In this document: one piece after another, positions 38,205-49,800 of the stretch | How the letters are laid out: the number at the start of each line of letters is the position of its first letter | Numbering within the stretch: the first letter of the stretch is position 1 | Assembly (NCBI RefSeq): GCF_014633365.1 | Contig: NC_068350.1 | Coordinates: 5,089,001 to 5,153,000, forward strand | Source: Diospyros lotus | Taxonomy: Eukaryota > Streptophyta > Magnoliopsida > Ericales > Ebenaceae | Length of the DNA: 64,000 nt | Reading direction: 5' to 3' | Notes under the pieces: model-generated | Told to the model about the DNA's origin: nothing | Seen by the model: the letters and a program-made list of their open reading frames with translations, nothing else | Database searches by the model: none | Made by a program: the position numbers and the translations under genes

Positions 38205-39869
38205 ATAGAACGATTATCTTTTATTTTAAATTTTGTTTTAGCTCATTTAATTTATGCAAGGTGTTAGTTTTAGCTTATGTAAGGAGAAGTGACATTAGTT
38301 TTGGTTTAGATTATTCAACATTATCAACTTATTCAAAGTAATTATCAATTATCGAGAAATATTAGTTCATTTATTACAGTAATTATCAATTATGAGTAAT
38401 ATTAGTTTCAAGATTTATCATCCATTATGTCACTCCTATTTAAGCTGCCATTTCCTTTTGTTATGCTTGGATACTTTGTTATTATTATAGGTGCACAATT
38501 TTTAAAAATACCAGGCAATATTATTACAGGGGGCACAATTCCTTAATTGTCACACATCTTTTCTTTTCTTTTTTGTTTTGCATTCATTTATGTTATATCT
38601 TCATTAATTACATAATCAGCTTCTTTATATAATAAAAATCCCAGGAATTTCTGTTTTTGTTTCTTAATTTGTTAACGTTACCATATTCTTATATTAAATT
38701 GTTTGTTTAGGATGTGCTCTTGGTGACAATAATGGTTTTATATTCTTCTATAAACATGGTTTTATCTTGAAAGATTTAGGGGGGGAAAAGTTATAAACAC
38801 AGTAATATTTCTCAAACAATTTTTTTTGGGGGGGTGAAGATACTATTTTCCTTGAAAACAATAGGCTTGTAGGTGGACTGACATTACGAATTGAGTACAC
38901 AACCGCAACCCGCGTGGCATGAAGAGATGAATTAAATGAACGCCAGCTTCAGTTGGTATCAGAGGCAGAGCCCCAAAACCCCAAGCCTGCAACAGGTATT
39001 AAGCTCCCTATTTCAGAGCACATCTTCATGCATCTTTATCTTGGGTTATCTTCAAGAAGAAGGTGGTTGCTTCTTCACAAAGAGAGTTGATGATTTCGTT
39101 CCAGGATTCTGACCATCAACTACTAGTAGTTTTCCTTAAATTCTTCTCCCCCTCCCCCCCCCGGGGGTCACATTATTCATTCACAATTTCCCTCTCTATC
39201 TGTGGCTGAGTTTCACTGTCGAAGCAAAGGGAAAAGACCATGGGGTTCACAAGTTTTCTCTTGGGTGTCTTTCTTGCTTTTGCTATGGCTCCCCCTATGG
39301 CTAATGGGGACGCTATTGTTCCCATATTGTGTATCTTTGGAGATTCTGTAGTTGATGTGGGAAACAATAACAACCTCACTACACTGATCAAGGTAAATTT
39401 CCCTCCTTACGGAAGGGACTTCTCGTCACCCACAAACCTACCGGGAGGTTCTGCAACATGCTTAATATCCTTGTGTAACAGCTGAGTACCTTGGATTCAC
39501 TTTATATCCTCCAGCATATCTCAGCCAGGACGCCAAAGGAAATAACCTCTTGACCAGTGCCAACTTCGCGTCAGCTGATTCTGGTTATTTTGACAGGACA
39601 GCACAGTTCTACGTAGACAACCAAAGAAACTCAAAACTCTTTGTGTGTGTGTGTGTGCAAGCAAGCTGATTACTGGAAGATACTGTCGTAAGAGTAACTT
39701 GCGTTGCAACTGTTTTGTTTTTGTAGCTCGTTCTCTCACTCACCCAGCAGCTAGCATACTACAAGGAATATCAAGACAAAGTTGTGAGGATGGTAGGAAA
39801 AGCCAGAGCTAATTCCATGTTCTCGGGCCGAAATCCATCTCGCAGGAAGCAGCGACTTCGTTCAGAACT

Positions 39870-40058
39870 GGCGGATCCATGCATGAGCTGTCTGGGCACA
39901 ATTAAAAATAATTTTTTAATGTAAAAAATAATAAATTTTACTAATAATTTAGTAAAAAAAAAAAAAATTCTGGCCCACCTCAAAATTTATGATGTGTAAT
40001 TTATACCTAAAAAAAAAAAAAATTAGCTTCTCCCTACATAAATTTTTCGATCCGCCCC
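39870..40058. mobile_element. 189-bp MITE in GDSL B exon 3
   Basis: Left end GGCGGATC and right end GATCCGCC form an inverted repeat. AACT flanks both sides (39866-39869 and 40059-40062) and occurs once at the empty site in copy A (about 22557). AT-rich interior, no coding capacity. Superfamily unassigned. Confidence 0.7.
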
Positions 40059-40359
40059 AACTACTACATCAACCCCATACTCGACGGAGCCTATTCACCC
40101 GATCAGTTCTCAGACATTCTGATGAGAGCCTATTCTACTTTTGTCCAAGTTCTGCTTCGTACCCTCCACCGAAATGGTAATAAGCATATATGTTGATACA
40201 TATTACCAAGTATTCTAATAGTTAAATCTAGGATAATGCAGAAATAGTTCTGCACAAGGAGTAGCATTTACATGCATTTCATGATGCAACTTATTGGGTA
40301 TATTATCTAATATAGTTTTACAACTTGCTGGCGCTCATCTAAATAGGATAAAAATCAAA

Positions 40360-41690
40360 GCTTGGGTAAATTATTGTTGACTGCCTTTCAGATTTTGGTG
40401 CAGTTTCGGGGCTAAGAGTGAATGAGCTTAAATCTCATATGTACTGTGCTGGCATTGTGGAGCAGGATCTGGAGGTCAGTCAGAATCTATCCAAGTTCTC
40501 TAGAGGCCTTATGCCTTTTAGGTATCTTGGAGTGCCTATTGCCGCTGCGAAGCTAAAAGTGACTCATTATTCGCCTTTTATTGACAAAATTGCGGGGCAT
40601 ATTAAAGCATGGAAGAGTGTGACTTTATCTTACGCAGGGAGGGCTGAGCTGATCAAGACTATTCTTTAGGGGATTGAGTGCTTTTGACTCACTATTCTTC
40701 CTATTCCAGTGGCGGTTATTGACAGAATTATTAGATTATGTAGGCTGTTACTCTGGAACTCTTCTCATTCGCTTGTTGCATGGAAGGAGGTTTGTCTTCC
40801 GAAAATTGAAGGAGGCTTGGGGCTTAAAGATTTTAGGTGTTGGAATTTGGCCTTGCTGGCCAAGGTGCTTTGGGATTTTCATTGCAAGAAAGACACCCTG
40901 TGGGTGAGATGGGTTAGTCACGTCTACTTGGAAGTCTAATCGATTTGGGGTAGGTTATCAAAAAAAGATGATTCTCCTTATGAAGGATTCTTTATGCCAG
41001 AAGGAAGGGTCGGTCAATGCTGCTATTCAATTAATGGAAAGCTGGAGGGAGGGAGATTCCATTAAAATCTTGCATGCCTATGATTATTTCCGGCCTAAGG
41101 GGATCCGTAAGATCTGGGCAGGGGACGTCTGGAATGTGGCAGTGCCTCCTAAGCATGCCTTTACGTTGTGGCTCAATGTCAAGTCCAAATTATTGACCAA
41201 GGATAACCTATTATTTTTGGACATTGACAGCGGTCTATGTGGGACAAGTGAAGAATCTCACCAGCACTTCTTCCAATGCGCTCTTAGCTCAAGGATTTGG
41301 GGGCATGTTAAATCGTGGATGGGAATGCATTGCTCTATGTCAACTTTAGCCAGTTCCTTTAAATGGCTCAAGAAAGAGGCTCGGGATTCATCTTGGCAAT
41401 GTGAAGTCAAGCGTGTAGCCCTTGCATGCACAGTTTATTATATTTGGGCAGCTCGCAATCGTCTTATTTTTAAAGGATAAAAGCTTTCGGTGGATTGCAT
41501 TGCTAGTAGGGTTAAAACATAAATATACAGGATTATTTTTTCTATGTATCCTTGTGTTTTAACTCATTTTGAATCCCTTACTATGGGTAATTAGTTTTGG
41601 TCCTTTGTTCTGTTTTGCCTGGGTATGCCCAATATAATTGTATATGTTCATTTTTTATCAATTCAATATTTATTTACTGATAAAAAAAAA
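40360..41690 (+). mobile_element. 5'-truncated L1-type LINE in GDSL B intron 3
   Basis: Interrupts sequence that is continuous in unit A (near 22855). It ends in a poly-A run (about 41682-41693) and is flanked by direct repeats around AAAATCAAA. It encodes the C-terminal part of a plant LINE protein in two frames: the end of reverse transcriptase (FRYLGVPI, SYAGRAELIKTIL, LPKIEGGLGLKD) and a zf-RVT domain (about 41090-41480, VPPKHAFTLWL ... HFFQC). A stop at 40667 and a frame change make it dead. Same orientation as the host gene. Confidence 0.88.
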
Positions 41691-41928
41691 AAATCAAACC
41701 TACAGATCGTATTCGGTATAAAACATACGGAATGTGAACAAATTTTAGTTCTTGAGATTTGGCTGTCATGTGAGGTCATCTGGGTTCTGTTCCAATATCT
41801 ACTTGCTGTCATATGAGCTTTATGGGTGTTGGCTTGCAGTGGCAGACTCTAAACACTGACAAATGCACACACCAGAGTGTACCTAGTGATCAGTCTGCCT
41901 GCTGTGTGCTGCATCAAGAATTCCTTGT

Positions 41929-42172
41929 CCCAAAATGTGAAGTCGCTCATCCCAGCGCCCCCCACTCACGGCCCAATAAAAATGTGAGGGAATGTTAATC
42001 ATGGTGACTCAACTGATCACAGCGGCTAGACTAATGCTCACTGCGCACAAGGAGCCCCCTTCACTTGAGAGCTCACTTGAGAGATTGCTCTCACACTGTC
42101 GCTAACGAGACTCGATCCTTGGTCCTTGTCCCAAACTTCACCATCTGTGACCAGTTGAGCTGCCCATACGGG
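41929..42172 (-). mobile_element. tRNA-derived SINE-like insert
   Basis: A block present only in unit B, replacing about 20 bp of unit A near 23080. On the minus strand it has an A-box-like GCAGCTCAACTGG (about 42151-42163) and, about 40 bp on, a B-box-like GGATCGAGTCTC (about 42107-42118). That is the arrangement of a Pol III promoter. Its length of about 240 bp fits a SINE. No clean target duplication was identified. Confidence 0.5.
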
Positions 42173-43843
42173 ATGGGAAATTGTGGGTCAGGAAATTGTG
42201 CTAATGTGTTTATGTCTACCCCAAATAACTGACCAACAAATTGTGCGCGTTTATGCCTAGTAAAAAAGCTGAATAAAAAATTGTGTAATACACATTAATC
42301 TGAACTTGACAGGGATGAGGGTATATGGATCCAGTTGGGATAATGACCTGATACTCTGTTAAGCCTACCTTGATTTGGAATTTCAACACCAAGGAAATTA
42401 AGCTATTGATGTGTCAACCATGAAACACTTGACCAGTCACACATTTATAATTTGAAATGGTTTTACACAATCTTGATAGAAAACTCCATTATGTACAAAC
42501 TCCAAAGACGAACAGCATGAGCATTTTTCACATCAAATCCTACCTTTTCAACAGACTCTCTATGGCCTGGGAGGAAGGAAGATTGGAGTTACAACCTTAC
42601 CACCAACTGGATGCTTGCCAGCAGCTATCACACTATTTGGCTCAGGGAGCAACCAATGTGTTGAGAGTCTGAACCGAGATGCAGTTTCCTTAAAAAATAA
42701 GCTAAAGAGCACATCACAATACTTGCACAGCAAGCTTCCTGGTCTCAAACTTGTTGTCTTTGATATCTATCAGCCTCTCCTTGACCTGGTTGCAAAGCCC
42801 ACCGATAATGGTATGAATATATTTTTCCATGTTAGGTAGCCAGTAATCTTTCTCACAAAAATACATTTTTTATTCTGCCCCCAACCCCAAATTTATTATC
42901 AATTTAGTTTTTTTTTTTTTTTTGGGGGGGGGGGGGGAGGGGGGGGGTGGGGGGGGTGGAGGAGATAAGCGATCATCTTTTACTGATGATAACTAAATAT
43001 TTTCAAGCATCTACGATAAATATTTCTACTTTGATTGCATCACAAGATTCTGATACGTTTTTTCACTTCCCACAAAGTTCTAATTTTCAGAGTTATACTC
43101 GGAGCTTGATTCAGAAAAGCTTTTCCCAGAACAAAGAATTTCTCTCTTTTATTCTCAGCAAAATAGAAATGTAAACTGATTCAAAATTCATCTGCAACTA
43201 TATATACTAGGGTTTTTTGAATCAAGGAAGGCTTGCTGCGGAACGGGTACAATAGAGACATCCATGCTTTGCAATGCCAGATCTGTAGGAACATGCTCAA
43301 ATGCTACAGAGTATGTGTTTTGGGATGGATTTCACCCATCTGAAGCTGCTAATCAAGTCCTAGAACAGGATCTTCTTGAACAGGGATTCTCCCTCATCTC
43401 TTGAAGAGTAATAGATCCTATAGCAAAACTTGAGAATACCTTCGTTTCCCCTTCAGTTATCTACTTGTACATAACTACAGTTGCTATGAGGACTATGGTT
43501 TGTACCGACCCTTCTATTATCATGAAAAACAGAGAAAAAAAGAAATAGGATGGCTGTATGATGAGTAGTTCATTCATCGTGACTGTATTTTGCAAAGACA
43601 GGTGGCATGGATGGACTAACACGTCAAGGGAGAACAAACAAAAATAAATAAAATAAATTAAAAAAAGGCACAATGAACCTAATTCCTTTGGTCCTTACTT
43701 CTTGATGCATTTCAAAACATTAGTGCAACTTAATCAACTTATATGAACTACTCTTCCATTCATAGTTTCAAATCTAATACAGGACTAAGCTTGGAGAAAG
43801 ACAAAAGGAAAATAAGGGTTACCTTAGTAATTTCTTGGAACTT

Positions 43844-46800
43844 CTATGAAAGCTCGAACCCTGCATTAGAATTGATAGCATAGAGAAGCTTGGCTCTCAG
43901 AGTACTAGCTCGTTTGTATGTTGGAAGCTTTAAGCATCAGGGACAGCACATGATTTATGAGCGAGGAAGAAAGAAATGATTTTTTAAGCCTAAAAAGTCA
44001 CTTTGGGACATATTCTTAGCAAGTTAAAGGTCAAGAAGCAGAGGACTTCATCCCCAGTACAGTACCTTGAGAGTATTGTAGCATGTAGAAGCTGATGGAA
44101 GTCGCTCCACGTCCTGTCCTCCAAAAGTTGCCCAAAGTGGCATATCACATGCAACCTATATCATTTCAGGTCCCAATTCAGTATCGATTTCATTATTTCT
44201 CTTTCATGTTTTTCCTTTCTTGAGGAGAAGGGTTAGGAAGGGAAATGGACTGGAACCAATTCTTCCATCCCCATCCCCACATTCCATTTTTCCTCCCCAT
44301 CTCCACTAAGTAATCTACTTAATTCCCCCAAAAAAGGTGGATGATAGAGGGCAATGAAACAAATAGAAAGAGAAAAGGTAAAATAGAAATGCAGCTGATG
44401 AAAATGAATTATATCTGGAAGTCAGTAGACTTAACTCTTAACCAAGTAAAATATGAGAAATCTAGCTGACAAACTACATCTGAAAAAAAGAGCAGATTCC
44501 ATGCATGTATCATGTATTGAGAGAGAGAGAAAGAGGCCCAGAAAACTACCAATTTTGGCACTAAAGCACCCAAGAAAATAGTTTTGAGTGATCTGACAAA
44601 TTGAGTAACAAGGAGAGAATCAAAAAGAAGTCCTATGGGGATATTTGTGGATCTCAGGCTCTCTGCCAACTAAAGGATGCCACCTCTCAGCCTCAAAACT
44701 TCTATATGCAGGATTCTTTGAAAGTACCATATTCTGACTGTCTCTTTTGTTTATTCAGAAAATATTAAGAAGATTCTGCCCTATCTCACATCATGGCTGT
44801 CAAAGGAATACTACTTGAAATTTGTAAGCCTGAAAGATCTGCATAACTACAAGCCCTTTTTCTGCTATGGCTCCCAATACATCTAGGATAATGATATTTG
44901 TTGCAAATTGAGACACCAAATGCATGGGGCAGACAGACTAAATTCTCCCTTTTGCACATGCATTGGCTTTTGATCTATTCCCATCACAATATGTATCATT
45001 ATCCTTATGTCAATTACTCACTGATGGCAGAATGAAATAAGAATAAAAAAGAATGGGATTCTTTTGCGGGAGGAACAACATAAACTTGTATCTACCTTAT
45101 GCTTATCCTGAAATATGTGTAGAAAGGCATTCTTCAACACATAGACTTTTGGTTTTCAGCCCCCTCCCTCTTCTTCAAACCCAAAACACCACCACCATCA
45201 AGCTTTAATCCTACTAGGTGGGCCATTATAACCTATATCAGTCCTAAGTTTCTTATCAAGTTTTTTTTTTTGGCTATGAACTCCTTCCATTTTATCTACT
45301 CTCCTCACAAAAGCACCTATAGGTTCTTATATGACTAAATCATAGTAATTGCATCTCATGCATATTATCTTCCATAGATTCCACTCTAACATTATTACAA
45401 ATGACCTCATTTCTAATTCTGTCCAACATTCCATGCCATGAAATAAAACTAATATTATAGCCATTCAATAAAATTCCCTTTTAGGTTTAAAGGGCCTTCA
45501 CAACAGCATAATACACAGGAAAAACTCCTCTATTTTAATTATCCTACCTTACTTATGTGAGTAATATTATGAACGATCTCCCTTTTTTGGATAATTGATC
45601 AAAGATATCTGAATTGATATTTTTTTGAAATGACTTGATCTTCAAGTCTCAAAATGACATCATTCAAATTTCTATTTTCACTAAACTTACATTCTATATA
45701 TTCAATTTTCAATTTGCTACAATTGAATTGTTTGGATTCTAAAGTTGTCTATCCCTGCCTTGAGCTTAGTATTCACACCTTTTGTTGCATTTGCCAAGAT
45801 AATGCTATCAGAAAATAACACACAAGACACCTTTTCTTGGATGTACTTAGTAAGATCATCCATCACTAGAGCAAAGGGATAAGGGCTCATTATTATAGAT
45901 CTTTGATCTGACCAAATTATAATTGAAAATTTCAGTATTTCCTCCATAAGTTCTAAAACATGTTCTACTACATCATACTTGTTTTCAGTAAACTGTGTAT
46001 AAGCAACTCAAAACAAATCTGTCTTCTCTAAAATTCTCCAAAAGACTTCTCTAGGGACTTTGTCATAAGCTTTTTCTAAATTTATAAAAATTATATGTAA
46101 ATATTTTTATTTATCTCTACACTTTTCCATTAAGTACCTAAGAAAGTATATAGCTTTCATTGCTGATCTACCAAGCATGAAACCAGATTGATTTTTAGAC
46201 ACCTTGACTTCCTTTTTGTTGTATTTCAAATTATGGTAGCCATCTCATTCTACATTAAATTTGCCTTGTCTTCCATAATCCAATATCTTCCGCCACAGAT
46301 TTTTTTTTTTTTTTTAAATATCCCACTTTTCACCTTTTAATTTGTAATCTTTGATTCATTAGCTTCACTTCTTATCATCCTTCCTCTATTTTTAATATGG
46401 AAGTTGAAACCAATATGTCCATATGGGTTCATTAGATATTCTCCTGGTATAATTACAGTACCTACAAGACAAGCAATCCTTTTGCCTCACAAGAAATAAA
46501 TCTATTTTAGTAGTCCATAAGCCACCTTCATATGTGATTAAATGTTTCTCCCATTTCTTGGAAATAGTATTAGCTATTATAAAATCACATGCCATGGAAA
46601 AATTCAAAATAGCTTTTCCTTCATTATTTCTCTCTCCAAAGACATGACCTCCATGTACATCTCTATACAGTATACCCATTTACTACTCTAGCAACATAAC
46701 CATTCAAATAAACTCTTGTAACGATCTTTTTTCTTGGATGTATTCCTTGCAACAATGATGTGGGAAGGAGAAGAAAAAGTAGAAAAGGAACAAGAAGGAG

Positions 46801-49800
46801 AAAGGGGAAGCAAACTAACTAGGGGCAAACAGAAGAAGTTAAAAAGGAGAGGGGCTAGAGAGAAGACAGGTAGGAGAGAAATTAGGGTGAAAATTATTGA
46901 GTAAAAATAATAATATAAAAAGATAAAGTTAAACCATTATCTAACAACTTCAACTTTTAGATCAGATGGTAGTTAATAGTTCAACATGGTATCAGAGTAA
47001 GTAAAGGTTCTAAGTTCAAACCTCACTGCTAACCTAATATTTAAATTGATGCATATGTTTGGACTAGTTATGCGATAAAATCTGGCTATATGTGAGGGAG
47101 CATGTTGAAAGTAAAAATAATAATATAAAAAATATAAAATTAACGCTCTTATAATAATAATATAATAACATGTGAGGGAGCATGTTGGTAGGATTAGATT
47201 AGATGGTGGTTAACAATTAACAAAAATCACTTAATCAATGTATTCCAATATCATTTACTCTTTTGTTTACATCAATATTCCCTATTTGTAGAGTACAAAC
47301 CCTAGAACAAATAGGATACCTTTCAACTAATCCTACCAAAAAATCTATTAAAATTCAGAATCCTAATCTCATAAACAATATAAATTAAAATTTAAGTATA
47401 ATGTTAAAAAAAGTCCTTGTCATCAAACAACCTATCTAAAAATGCCCAAAATTTTGTTTTTATCTCTTCTCCCAATCTAAGTGGTGCACATGCACTGACG
47501 AAGCTCATAGTCTCTATTCTTAGGACCACTTTAACAGCAATAATTCTATCCCCCAACCTCTTTACATCTACTACCTCATCCTATTATCCATAATAATTCC
47601 TACTCCATTTACCATATTGTATGGTCATTCCTTGAGTACCAAAGTCTTATATCTTAACTGAACCATTATTTTAGCCTTTTCACCAACTTGTCTCATCTCT
47701 TGAAGGAATATAATATTAATTTTTCTTCTACTGATCGCATCCACCACCTCCACAGATTTCCATGTCAATGTTTCAATATTTCGTGATGTAATCTTGAGCA
47801 TCTAGTATTGAACAAGCTTTTACTTGCATTTCTCTGAAAAAAGGCAAGGATCCTTGCAAATTGAACAATAGATTCCAGTTTTCATGCAGCAGCCTCATCC
47901 TTTTTTTTCTGCGTTCAGATATAGAACACATCACTATGGGGATTACCTCCCAACAAAATAATATTTTTTCTATAATATGATAAAAAAGATCTGACAATTT
48001 TTACTAGCTGTTTGTTGCCTAATACAATCCTCCTCTTTTACTTGGACTTGGGACTAAATAAACAACAACAACAACAACATATCCAGCCTTTATCCCACTA
48101 TGTGGGGTCGGCTACATGAATTCTAGACTTTCATGTATTTCTGTCTTTTGTCATATCCTCATTTAAATCCATATATTTCATATCAAATTTTAATGTCTCT
48201 CCCAAAGTCTTCTTGGGTCTACCTCTACCTCTTTTTGTGACTAATTGTTCCATTTCATCAACTCTCCTCACAGGAGCGTCTCTTAGTCTCCTTCTCACAT
48301 GACCAAACCATCTTAATCTATTCTCTCTCATCTTCTCCTCGATTGGCACTACTCCTACCTTATTACGAATAACTTCATTTCTAATTTTATCCTTTCTTGT
48401 ATGTCCACACATCCATCTTAACATCCTCATCTCCGCTACACTCGTCTTTTGCTCATGTTGGTATTTGACTGCCCAACATTCTGAGCCATACAGCAAGACT
48501 GGTCTTATAGCTCTCCTATAAAATTTTCCTTTCAATTTTAGTGGGATTTTACCATCACATAACACCCCCGATGCATTTCTCCATTTTAGCCAACCTGCCT
48601 TAATTCTATATGCGACATCCTCGTGGATTTCTCCATCTTTTTGAATCACTAATCCCAAATATCGAAAATGGTCTTTTCTTTGTAAGATTTGGTCTTCTAA
48701 TTTTATTATAACATCATCCACTCTTGCATTTTTACTAAATTTGCATTCCATATATTCTGTTTTCTTTCTACTTAATTTAAATCCCTTAGATTCTAAATTG
48801 TTTCTCCACAACTCAAGCTTAGTGTTCACTCCTTCTTTTGTTTCATCCACCAACACTATGTCGTCTGCAAATAGCATACACCATGGCACATCTGTCTGAA
48901 TATCTTTAGTGAGTTCATCCATTACTAGGGCAAATAAATATGGACTTAGTGCAGAACCTTGATGCAGTCCTATTGTAGTTGTAAATGGTTCAGTATCCCC
49001 ACCGCATGTTCTGACTCTTGTCTCTACACCATGATACATGTCCTTAAGGGCTTGTATATAGGCTATTTTGACTCCTTTCTTCTCTAAAACCCTCCATAAT
49101 ACTTCTCTAGGGACCCTATCATAGGCCTTTTCTAGATCTATAAACACCATATATAGATCCTTCTGATGATCTCGATACATTTCCATTAGACGCCTCAGTA
49201 AATATATAGCTTCCATTGTTGACCTACCAGGCATGAAACCAAACTGATTTTCTGACACCTTTGTTTCCTTTCTGAGCCTGTGCTCTATTACTCTCTCCCA
49301 GAGTTTCATGGTATGACTCATTAACTTAATTCCTCTATAATTTTCACAGTTTTGAACATCTCCTTTGTTCTTGTATATAGGAACCAAAGTACTCTTCCTC
49401 CACTCATCTGGCATCTTTTTTGATTTAAGGATGGCGTTAAATAGTTGCGTTAGCCAGGAGATGCCCTCTTCTCCCATGCATTTCCATGCTTCTATTGGTA
49501 TATTATCTGGTCCCACTGCCTTATGATTTTTCATCTTTTTTAATGCTTGCCTTATTTCATTTGAACTTATGCGTCGATAGAATGTGTAGCTCACATTTCC
49601 TTCGGAGTTGCTAAGATGTCCCAACCTAACTCTTGTGTCACCACCATCATTGAATAATTTTGTGAAATACTTCTTCCATCTCTCCTTAATCGCTCCCTCA
49701 TTTACTAAAACATTTTGATTGTCATCTTTTATGCATTTCACTTGATTTAAATCCCGTGTTTTTCTTTCTCTTGCTTTAGCTAATTTATATATATCCCTTT

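Larger units (their letters stand above)
39240..43404 (+). pseudogene. GDSL esterase/lipase B, broken by a frameshift, deletion and MITE
   Basis: Exon remnants: 39240 to about 39458 (truncated), 39482-39612, 39727-40148 (containing a 189-bp MITE), 42555-42810, 43211-43404. Block [14 protein letters not shown] and the final DGFHPSE block are intact, and exon 4 lacks the stop seen in copy A. Lesions: two extra bases (TC) near 39422 shift the frame, the end of exon 1 and the splice donor are deleted, exon 3 has a small deletion near 39830-39845 and the MITE, and intron 3 carries an L1-type LINE and a SINE. Since none of these is shared with copy A, the ancestor at duplication was probably functional. 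Confidence 0.88.
24721..43640 (+). repeat. Segmental duplication, unit B
   Basis: Begins exactly where unit A ends. Matches to A include 24721-25195 with 12189-12660, 26423-27942 with 12882-14506, 29210-29454 with 14507-14760, 32401-34050 with 14753-16425, and then the gene region. Unit-B-only blocks are 25196-26422, 27943-29209, the hAT element, the L1-type LINE, the SINE and a 189-bp MITE. The match fades after about 43640 (AGAACAAACAA). Confidence 0.9.

Noticed and set aside
42107..42163. tRNA gene
   Set aside because: Only A- and B-box-like motifs are present; no complete cloverleaf, so SINE is the better reading.
43641..44410. Gene-free spacer downstream of GDSL B
   Set aside because: Reading the minus strand showed two phased HECT C-lobe exons at 43844-43927 and 44066-44155, so the region is part of a gene.
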